DNA from: Chryseobacterium gleum
GTDB lineage: Bacteria > Bacteroidota > Bacteroidia > Flavobacteriales_D > Crocinitomicaceae
Assembly (NCBI GenBank): GCA_945877045.1
Contig: CAMCQW010000029.1
Location: forward strand, 1-13,064
DNA length: 13,064 bases
Reading direction: 5' to 3'
The position numbers were made by a program, and so were the translations under genes. Within the stretch, counting starts at the first letter, position 1. Each line of letters starts with the position of its first letter. Shown here one piece after another: positions 7,141-13,064 of the stretch. The notes beneath the pieces were generated by a model. It was not told the DNA's origin. It saw only the letters and a program-made list of their open reading frames with translations, and searched no databases.

Positions 7141-8130
7141 TTATTGAGTCAATAGTTTATTCACTTCTTCGAGCAATGCATCTTTATTGATACTGACAAC
7201 TCCCGCATGTTCACAAACCAAACCTCCTGCTATATTGGCAATCTCTGATATTTTATCGTACGATAAATCTGCTAGTAAGCACAAGCAAGCAACCGCAATA
7301 ACAGTATCGCCTGCTCCACTTACATCACTGATGTTACGAACATGAGCTTTAGCGGTATGCGTTAAGTCGCCCATTTTTATAAAAACACCAAATTCAGATA
7401 GTGTAATTAAGGATATTTTATTGTTTAGCTTACTTTCTAGTAGCGTAACCACTTCGATCAATTTATCAGGAGATGTATGCAAGTTGAAGTCACATTTTAA
7501 TCCTTCCTTTAATTCTTTTAAGTTTGGTTTGAATAAATCAACTGACTTGAAGGCAAAGAAATTATCGAATTTTGGATCAACACAGGTAATTATATTATTC
7601 CGTTTAGCAAATGATAGAATACCTTGAATCAACTCTTCGGTAAGTACTCCTTTGTTGTAATCTTCAAAAATTATGGCATCAATTCCATCATTGAGGAGTA
7701 CTTCTAGGCGATTCATTACTTGTTTTGATTCCTCAGCAGTTATAGGATCAGTGGTTTCAGTATCAATTCTAAGTAATTGTTGCTTATTAGAAATAATTCT
7801 TGATTTTACTGTTGTTTGACGATCGCTACTTTGAAAGATACCTGCTGTGGAAATATTATTTTCGATGAATTTGTCGATGAGAATTTTCCCCGCATCGTCA
7901 TTACCAATTACGGAGCAAACGATTGGTTTAGCGCCAAGCGCGATTAAATTTAACGCTACATTTCCTGCGCCACCAATTCTATTTTCTTCTTTCTCAAAAA
8001 GGACAACAGGAACAGGAGCTTCAGGACTCATGCGATGAACCTTTCCAATCTTGTAATTATCCAGCATCACGTCGCCAATAACGACTATGCGAAAGTTAGA
8101 AAAGGAATCAAAGACATCATTATAGTTCAT
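7141..8130 (-). CDS. rfaE1: RfaE1-like PfkB-family carbohydrate kinase (heptose-7-phosphate kinase type)
   Basis: A ribokinase/PfkB-fold kinase closest to the first domain of RfaE/HldE. MSPEAPVPVV (34-43), NRIGGAGNVALNL (50-62) and FEDYNKGVLT (155-164) are typical of RfaE domain I, KPNLKEL (201-207) precedes the ATP region, and DVSGAGDT (269-276) supplies the anion hole with Asp275 as the likely catalytic base. In E. coli HldE this domain phosphorylates D-glycero-D-manno-heptose 7-phosphate and is fused to an adenylyltransferase; here the protein ends at 329 residues, so only the kinase half is present. The substrate is therefore uncertain, although an envelope sugar is likely. The ATG overlaps the aminotransferase stop (ATGA), indicating coupled translation. 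Confidence 0.88.
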   Translation of the reverse strand: MNYNDVFDSFSNFRIVVIGDVMLDNYKIGKVHRMSPEAPVPVVLFEKEENRIGGAGNVALNLIALGAKPIVCSVIGNDDAGKILIDKFIENNISTAGIFQSSDRQTTVKSRIISNKQQLLRIDTETTDPITAEESKQVMNRLEVLLNDGIDAIIFEDYNKGVLTEELIQGILSFAKRNNIITCVDPKFDNFFAFKSVDLFKPNLKELKEGLKCDFNLHTSPDKLIEVVTLLESKLNNKISLITLSEFGVFIKMGDLTHTAKAHVRNISDVSGAGDTVIAVACLCLLADLSYDKISEIANIAGGLVCEHAGVVSINKDALLEEVNKLLTQ

Positions 8131-9323
8131 ATTGTTAATTTAGATAGCGCCTCCTTCATTCTTCGCATCGCTTCACTTAATGTTTCTTCCGATGCGGCAT
8201 AGGAAATACGTATACAAGTTGGACTTCCAAATCCTTCACCGCTCACTAATGCAATTTGTCCTTCTGCGAGTAAATACATGCATAAATCCTGCGCTGAATT
8301 GATCTTATAGTCATTATATGAACTACCAAAAAAGGAAGAAACATCAGGAAAAACATAAAACGCACCTTCTGGGATATTACAAACAATACCTGGCATTTCC
8401 CTGAGTTTTTTTATGACTAAATCTCTTCTTGAGTGAAAGGCTTGTACCATTTCTTTTAAGATACTTGGGTCAGCATTCATAGCTGAAATAGTAGCTTTTT
8501 GAGTTATTGAGCAGGTTCCTGATGTAAATTGACCCTGAATCTTATTGCAGGCATCCGCAATTATTTTTGGAGCTCCAATATATCCAAGTCGCCATCCAGT
8601 CATTGCCCAAGCTTTTGAAACGCCATTGACTGTAACCACTTGATCTGCTATTTCACTAAATTGGGCTAAGCTTTCATGCTTACCAAGAAAATTAATGTGC
8701 TCATATATTTCGTCGCTCATCGCGATAACAGATGGATTTGCTTTTAATACCATTGCAAGACCTTGTAATTCGCTTTTTGAATAAACAGATCCAGTTGGAT
8801 TACATGGCGTAGAGAAAATAAAGAGCTTTGTTTTTGAGGTAATAGCATTGGAAAATTGTTCCGGTGTTATTTTAAAGTCATTTTCTAAACTTGCATTAAT
8901 TACAACGGGAACGCCCTCGGCCATTTTCACGATTTCGATATACGAAACCCAGTATGGCGCAGGAATAATAACTTCATCACCTGGATTAATTAAACTCAAC
9001 ACAACATTGGCAATAGATTGCTTCGCTCCAGTAGAAACGACTATATTTTCTTTTGGGTAGCTTAGATTATTATCCCGTAAAAATTTCGTAGAAATACTTT
9101 CCCTTAAATCATCATATCCTGGAACAGGTGAATAGGTGGTAAAATTTTTATCCATGGCCACAAGCGCCGCATCCTTAATAAATTGAGGCGTGTTAAAATC
9201 GGGCTCACCCAACGACAGTGAAATAATATCTTTTCCTTGTGCTTTTAATTCACGACTGATCCGTGACATGGCTAGCGTCGCAGACTCTTCCATTGCATTA
9301 AGTCGATTTGAAATCTCAATCAT
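8127..9323 (-). CDS. Class I pyridoxal-phosphate aminotransferase (aspartate aminotransferase type)
   Basis: A fold-type I PLP aminotransferase of the AAT I-gamma subgroup, most like bacterial aspartate (or aspartate/prephenate) aminotransferases. GEPDF is at 39-43, YSPVPGYDDLRESI at 64-77, the PLP contacts STPCNPTG at 171-178 and SDEIY at 203-207, and the Schiff-base lysine is Lys237 in VNGVSKAWAMTGWRLGY, with Arg245 a phosphate contact. IRISYA near residue 374 supplies the Arg that normally holds the substrate carboxylate. The expected reaction is transfer of the amino group between aspartate and 2-oxoglutarate; related enzymes act on prephenate or aromatic amino acids, and the sequence alone does not separate these. 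Length 398 is typical. It lies 57 bases after trmD and overlaps the kinase by four bases. Confidence 0.93.
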   Translation of the reverse strand: MIEISNRLNAMEESATLAMSRISRELKAQGKDIISLSLGEPDFNTPQFIKDAALVAMDKNFTTYSPVPGYDDLRESISTKFLRDNNLSYPKENIVVSTGAKQSIANVVLSLINPGDEVIIPAPYWVSYIEIVKMAEGVPVVINASLENDFKITPEQFSNAITSKTKLFIFSTPCNPTGSVYSKSELQGLAMVLKANPSVIAMSDEIYEHINFLGKHESLAQFSEIADQVVTVNGVSKAWAMTGWRLGYIGAPKIIADACNKIQGQFTSGTCSITQKATISAMNADPSILKEMVQAFHSRRDLVIKKLREMPGIVCNIPEGAFYVFPDVSSFFGSSYNDYKINSAQDLCMYLLAEGQIALVSGEGFGSPTCIRISYAASEETLSEAMRRMKEALSKLTI

Positions 9324-9380
9324 TTTTTGTTAAATTAGAAGATGCAAAATTAACCATTATAATTGAAATGGTAGAAATAA

Positions 9381-10070
9381 TCAATCCTTCCTTTCTTTTT
9401 TTAATAAGTCTGGACGGCGTTCTTGAGTGCGTAAAAGTGCTTGTTCCTCTCGCCATTTTTCAATTAAGTCATCGTTTCCTGATAATAATACTTCAGGGAC
9501 TTTCCATCCATTAAATTCCGATGGACGTGTGAATACAGGGGGTGCAAGTAAATCGTCTTGAAAGCAATCGGTGAGGGCAGAGGTTTCATCATTTAAAACG
9601 CCAGGGAGTAATCGAACAATGGAATCAACTAAAACAGCGGCCGCTAATTCTCCTCCAGAAAGTACGTACGAGCCAATGGAAATTTCTTTCGTAATGTAAT
9701 GTTCTCGAATTCTATTGTCTACTCCTTTATAGTGCCCACAAAGAATAATTACGTTTTTTAGCAATGACATTTTATTAGCCGTCCCTTGTTCCAATACTTC
9801 CCCATCTGGTGACATAAAAATAATTTCGTCGTAGGTGCGTTCACTTTTCAATTTTTCAATGATCGTTGCGATTGGCTCAATACTCATTACCATTCCTGCC
9901 CCACCACCGTATTGGTAATCGTCCACATTTTTATGTTTGTTGGTCGAATAATCTCGGATGTTATGGATCTGAATAGTAACATGTCCTTTATCTTGTGCAC
10001 GTTGCATGATGGAAATGGAAAAAGGACTTTCCAATAGTTTCGGTAAAACGGTAAGAATATCGATTCTCAT
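9381..10070 (-). CDS. trmD: tRNA (guanine-N1-)-methyltransferase TrmD
   Basis: TrmD methylates N1 of G37 next to the anticodon in tRNAs reading CNN codons and so prevents +1 frameshifting. It is a SPOUT enzyme with a trefoil knot: DDYQYGGGAGMVM lies near the N-terminal third, and LCGHYKGVDNRIREHYITKE followed by ISIGSYVLSGGELAA forms the SAM-binding knot. FTRPSEFNGWKVPEVLLSG is the family's C-terminal signature. I start it at ATG 10070, giving MRIDILTVLP, the normal beginning; an in-frame ATG at 10085 would add only MYFCN. The resulting 229 residues match the family. Many bacteria carry trmD in an rpsP-rimM-trmD-rplS cluster; here none of those neighbours are present and it leads the minus-strand array, divergent from the M14 peptidase gene. 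A TATTTTTG at 10075-10082 (-) matches TAnnTTTG but is so near the start codon that it would leave almost no leader. Confidence 0.97.
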   Translation of the reverse strand: MRIDILTVLPKLLESPFSISIMQRAQDKGHVTIQIHNIRDYSTNKHKNVDDYQYGGGAGMVMSIEPIATIIEKLKSERTYDEIIFMSPDGEVLEQGTANKMSLLKNVIILCGHYKGVDNRIREHYITKEISIGSYVLSGGELAAAVLVDSIVRLLPGVLNDETSALTDCFQDDLLAPPVFTRPSEFNGWKVPEVLLSGNDDLIEKWREEQALLRTQERRPDLLKKERKD

Positions 10071-10084
10071 ATTGCAAAAATACA

Positions 10085-10113
10085 TTGATTTTAATTCAAA
10101 ATGGCTAGTTTTA
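10085..10113 (+). promoter_or_regulatory. Possible Bacteroidota-type promoter for the M14 peptidase gene
   Basis: In the 61-base divergent spacer, TTG (10085-10087) is followed after 18 bases by TAGTTTTA (10106-10113), one mismatch from TAnnTTTG. Transcription would start near 10119, giving a leader of about a dozen bases before the ATG at 10132. Spacing and position are good, but the sequence is AT-rich and the match is imperfect. Confidence 0.35.
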
Positions 10114-10131
10114 ACACTCTAAAAACCACCT

Positions 10132-11823
10132 ATGCGTTTTACCATACTTTGCTCTATTGTATTTTTACTTTTTAATCCATCCATCGCACAAAAAATAGAA
10201 TGGTCTGGAAATACCTCTCCTGATTATATTAGCCTAATCAATTATTACAAACAATTAGCGAAAAGTAACAAGCGCGTTGAGTTATATTGCATGGGAAATT
10301 CGGACTATGGTTTGCCTATTTTTCTATGTATCATCAATGGGGCAGGGGATTCCTTAGCCACCTTCACTAAAGCAAAAAAAGAAACGACTATTTTAATCAA
10401 CAATGCGATTCATCCTGGTGAGCCGGATGGGGTGAATGCTTGCGCCATATGGATAGAAAAGGAACTTGGGTTGAAGTATAATGCAAATAGTCCTGTTGTT
10501 GCAATAATTCCAGCTTATAATGTGGGTGGGATGATGAATAGAAATGGTACAAGTCGAGCCAATCAAAATGGTCCGGTAGAATATGGTTTTAGAGGAAGCG
10601 CTCGAAATTATGACCTAAACCGTGATTTTATAAAAATGGACACGGAAAATTCTTTTACTTTTTCCAAAATATTTCATGCTTTAAATCCGGATGTCTTTAT
10701 TGATACACACGTTTCAAATGGGGCTGATTATCAATACACCTTGACATATATCTCTTCTCTGAAAGAAAGATTAGCGCCACCAATTGCCAGCTTGACATAT
10801 GACAAACTCCTTCCTTTTATGAACACGGAATTACAAATGGTTCCTTATGTTGAATTAAAGGGAGATACGCCTGAAACAGGAATTGTTGCCTTCAATGATT
10901 TACCACGATACGCAATGGGATATGCAAGTTTATTCCATTCGATTAGTTTTACTGTTGAAACGCACATGTTGAAACCATTTCCTGAACGGGTAAAGGTGAC
11001 GGAGGAATTTATTAATGTCTTATACAAGTGGACCAGGAATAACAGTGAAAAGATTGAGAAAGCAAGAATGGATGCAGGAAATTGGGCGCTCGATCAAGCG
11101 TATTTGAAGTATAATTATGCAATGAGTGACCTTTCCGATTCAATTACATTTTTAGGTTATGAAGCTTCAACCCCTGTTCATCCCACGACAGAAGTGGCTC
11201 GACTTTTTTATGATAGAACAAAACCATACCAGAAAAAAGTCCCTTATTTCAATCATTATCAGGCATTAGATTCTGTAAAAACCCCACGGTATTATGTCGT
11301 TTCAGGAAAAGAAATAGAAGTGATAAAACGCTTAAAGGCGAATTATATTAGTTGTAAAACCGTTGATTCAAGTTACCAGGTAAATGGGAGGGTTGCTATC
11401 GTTCGTGATTTCACAAGTTTATCCAAACCATGGGAAGGTCATTACAAACACAGCAATACTAAAGTGGATTTCGTTCAGGAACAACTAATGATCAATCGTG
11501 GCGATTTATTGATAGACGCACATCAATTTAAAAGTCAATTTATTCATGCTGCCTTGCAACCACTAACAGAAGATAGTTATTTTTCTTGGAATTTCTTTGA
11601 TTCGTATTTACAGCAAAAAGAATATTTTTCAGCCTACGTTTTCATAGATAAAATTGACGAGATTTTGGCTTCAAACCCTGTATTGAAAGTGTCGTTTGAT
11701 GAACGAAAGCGGAATGATGTTGAATTTAGAAATTCAGAAGCACAACAATTACATTATTTGTATCAAAACAGTCCTTACTTTGAGCAAAGTTATATGCGAC
11801 TACCGATCTATTTTATTGATTAA
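10132..11823 (+). CDS. Secreted M14-family zinc carboxypeptidase
   Basis: A signal peptide (MRFTILCSIVFLLFNPSIAQ, residues 1-20) points to export. The M14 zinc carboxypeptidase fold is supported by the zinc motif HPGEPDG with His94 and Glu97, the ARNYDLNRDF segment (157-166) holding the substrate-binding Asn/Arg, DTHVSNG with the third zinc ligand His193, and SFTVETHM with the catalytic Glu276. Members remove C-terminal amino acids or trim peptides; specificity cannot be read from the sequence. Residues from about 300 to 563 form a C-terminal region I do not recognise; it carries no T9SS sorting domain, so the protein may remain periplasmic. The gene is divergent from trmD and converges with the GlmU-like gene with only four bases between stops, leaving no room for a dedicated intergenic terminator. 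Confidence 0.9.
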   Translation: MRFTILCSIVFLLFNPSIAQKIEWSGNTSPDYISLINYYKQLAKSNKRVELYCMGNSDYGLPIFLCIINGAGDSLATFTKAKKETTILINNAIHPGEPDGVNACAIWIEKELGLKYNANSPVVAIIPAYNVGGMMNRNGTSRANQNGPVEYGFRGSARNYDLNRDFIKMDTENSFTFSKIFHALNPDVFIDTHVSNGADYQYTLTYISSLKERLAPPIASLTYDKLLPFMNTELQMVPYVELKGDTPETGIVAFNDLPRYAMGYASLFHSISFTVETHMLKPFPERVKVTEEFINVLYKWTRNNSEKIEKARMDAGNWALDQAYLKYNYAMSDLSDSITFLGYEASTPVHPTTEVARLFYDRTKPYQKKVPYFNHYQALDSVKTPRYYVVSGKEIEVIKRLKANYISCKTVDSSYQVNGRVAIVRDFTSLSKPWEGHYKHSNTKVDFVQEQLMINRGDLLIDAHQFKSQFIHAALQPLTEDSYFSWNFFDSYLQQKEYFSAYVFIDKIDEILASNPVLKVSFDERKRNDVEFRNSEAQQLHYLYQNSPYFEQSYMRLPIYFID

Positions 11824-11827
11824 AAGT

Positions 11828-12970
11828 CTATTTTAGTCCGTAAGTATCTTTGAGATGTGCTAATATATTTTCCTCTGATTCGGATAGTTTTTCTGACCTT
11901 CTTTCCATCATTCTATTCGCATATTCAGTGGCTTTTTCAATACGAAATGGAACCAAGGAGTTTGGCTCACCCCAAGAAAATGAAGGGGTGTTTTTTGGAA
12001 AAAATCCTGCTCCGTATAGGTTACAAGAAACCCCAACAACAGATCCCGTATTAAACATGGAATTAATGCCAGTTTTAGAATGATCCCCCATAAATAATCC
12101 TAGAAATTGCCTATCGGTTTTTACTTGCCCTTCTTTTTCATAACAATAGGTACTTACGGATCCATAATTATTTTTTAAATTGGAAACATTGGTATCTGCC
12201 CCTAAATTACACCATTCGCCAATGTAGGAATTGCCAAGAAATCCATCGTGGCCTTTATTGGAAAATCCTTGAAATATGACATTGCTTAATTCACCACCAA
12301 CTTTACAAGAAGGTCCAATTGTAGTTGCACCGTATATTTTAGCGCCCATTTTAACAACCGAATTTTCACACATCACAAAAGGTCCACGTATGCAAGATCC
12401 TTCCATTATTTCTGCACCATTACTTATGTATATTGGTCCTTCCGTTGTGTTTAAAGTACAAGCTTCTAGCGATGCGCCTTCTTCAATATAAATAGCATCT
12501 TTAGAACCAATTACAGTTATGCTTTCCGGTATTTCCTGGAAAGAAACACTTTCTTTTATGAGTGAAATATCATGGATAATTGCTGCTTCATTGACCGATA
12601 ATAACTCCCATCTTTGGTGAACAATTAGGGGTGTTTCTCCTTTAAAAGTGATTACGTTATCGCCATTTCCATGCATGGCAAGTGTGATTCCGTTCAATAC
12701 TAAACGGCAATCATTTTCTAGGTGAACAACAGCTGCAACAAAATCTTCATTTGGGATAACGCATGCATTGACTATTACCCCATTTTCCAACTGTTCAAAT
12801 TCATCACTTAAGTAACTTTCTGTATGAAATCCTATTTCATCTTCAGGTAATAAGATAGTCCAGCGTTCAAAATTAGTAAACATTCCCACTCGGATATCAC
12901 CAATTGGTCGCGTTAAAGAAAGTGGAGCAAATCTTAAATGTGCCTTGAGGTCAGCTAAAATTATTTTCAT
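11828..12970 (-). CDS. GlmU-family protein: putative sugar nucleotidyltransferase with left-handed beta-helix acyltransferase domain
   Basis: The 380-residue protein resembles the Bacteroidota alternative GlmU-like family. The N-terminus MKIILADLKAHLRFAPLSLTRP stands where GlmU has its nucleotide-binding LAAGxGTRM loop, but that glycine-rich motif is absent. From about 153 to 330 it shows hexapeptide-like repeats of a left-handed beta-helix (GAKIYGATTIGPSCKVGG, KGHDGFLGNSYIGEWCNLGA, TGINSMFNTGSVVGVSCNLYG), the GlmU acetyltransferase-type fold; KGHDG (239-243) and GADTNVSNLKNNYG (257-270) are strong family-like segments. Members are annotated as UDP-GlcNAc-related, feeding peptidoglycan or lipopolysaccharide precursors, but whether the N-terminal half is an active uridylyltransferase is open. 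The C-terminal tail (about 340-380) is charged and probably helical. Its ATG overlaps the stop of the upstream partial reading frame (ATGA). Confidence 0.85.
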   Translation of the reverse strand: MKIILADLKAHLRFAPLSLTRPIGDIRVGMFTNFERWTILLPEDEIGFHTESYLSDEFEQLENGVIVNACVIPNEDFVAAVVHLENDCRLVLNGITLAMHGNGDNVITFKGETPLIVHQRWELLSVNEAAIIHDISLIKESVSFQEIPESITVIGSKDAIYIEEGASLEACTLNTTEGPIYISNGAEIMEGSCIRGPFVMCENSVVKMGAKIYGATTIGPSCKVGGELSNVIFQGFSNKGHDGFLGNSYIGEWCNLGADTNVSNLKNNYGSVSTYCYEKEGQVKTDRQFLGLFMGDHSKTGINSMFNTGSVVGVSCNLYGAGFFPKNTPSFSWGEPNSLVPFRIEKATEYANRMMERRSEKLSESEENILAHLKDTYGLK

Positions 12971-13064
12971 ACGTTATGTTTTATTGCTTCCGCGGAACGC
13001 TTACTCGTTAAGTAAAGTAAGGTAAAGGTAATACTTCCATTTAATAATAATAACTCGTGCCCAA
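12967..13064 (-). CDS. C-terminal end of an unidentified protein (5' partial, cut by window edge)
   Basis: On the minus strand a frame is open from the right edge for 31 codons to a TGA at 12967-12969, which overlaps the ATG of the GlmU-like gene as ATGA. The visible tail has a hydrophobic stretch, HELLLLNGSITFTLLYLTSK, and then a polar, basic end (RSAEAIKHNV). This looks like the last membrane helix and cytoplasmic tail of a transporter or other membrane protein. The start-stop overlap matches the style of other junctions in this window, but 31 open codons could occur by chance and the protein family cannot be named. Confidence 0.45.
   Translation of the reverse strand, partial: GHELLLLNGSITFTLLYLTSKRSAEAIKHNV

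Noticed and set aside
9353..9372. Inverted repeat ACCATT-N8-AATGGT in the spacer between trmD and the aminotransferase.
   Set aside because: The stem is only six base pairs and AT-rich, with a loop of eight and no strong T-run, so I do not call a terminator.
10075..10082. TATTTTTG (-), a perfect TAnnTTTG match ahead of trmD.
   Set aside because: It lies only a few bases before the ATG at 10070 and the nearest TTG is 14 bases away, so it is not called as a promoter.
11850..12491. Several plus-strand ORFs of 65-77 codons inside the GlmU-like gene.
   Set aside because: They are antisense shadows of a gene with clear family motifs and show no motifs of their own.

Overview
The window looks like ordinary chromosome from an AT-rich member of the Bacteroidota, probably a marine or freshwater Flavobacteriales-type organism. 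The pointers are a type IX secretion (T9SS) C-terminal sorting domain on the first protein, a PorT/SprT-like T9SS protein, a menaquinone-type UbiE, the Bacteroidota-style stand-alone RfaE1-like kinase and alternative GlmU-like protein, weak or absent Shine-Dalgarno sequences, and TAnnTTTG-like promoter elements. Genus cannot be resolved from the sequence. I see no phage, insertion sequence, CRISPR array, tRNA, rRNA or defence island.

Left part (1-2685, + strand): the 3' part of a secreted sugar-dehydrogenase-like protein ending in a T9SS sorting domain; two bases later a lipoprotein DNA/RNA non-specific endonuclease with a Cys/His-rich tail; a 163-base spacer with a possible promoter; and a 64-codon hypothetical ORF that runs tail-to-tail into mnmA with a 4-base overlap.

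Centre (2682-10070, - strand): a tightly packed co-directional array, in transcription order trmD, aminotransferase, rfaE1-like kinase, ubiE, porT-like, FAD-dependent dehydrogenase, a 51-residue YqaE/Pmp3 membrane protein, mnmA. Several junctions overlap (ATGA between aminotransferase and kinase, TAATG between porT and the dehydrogenase), so at least part of it is probably one operon. It mixes tRNA modification (trmD, mnmA), amino-acid and menaquinone metabolism, envelope sugar metabolism and protein secretion. The yqaE gene is very short and easy to miss.

Right part (10132-13064): a secreted M14-type zinc carboxypeptidase on +, divergent from trmD across a 61-base spacer. It converges, with a 4-base gap, on a GlmU-related nucleotidyltransferase/acetyltransferase-like gene on -. 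That gene overlaps by four bases the tail of another - strand reading frame cut by the right edge.

No stretch over 300 bases lacks a gene; the longest gap is 2328-2490. I did not find a clear undescribed system. The most useful observations are the overlooked yqaE gene, the zinc-finger-like tail on the lipoprotein nuclease, the T9SS gene inside a housekeeping array, and the degenerate nucleotidyltransferase half of the GlmU-like protein.
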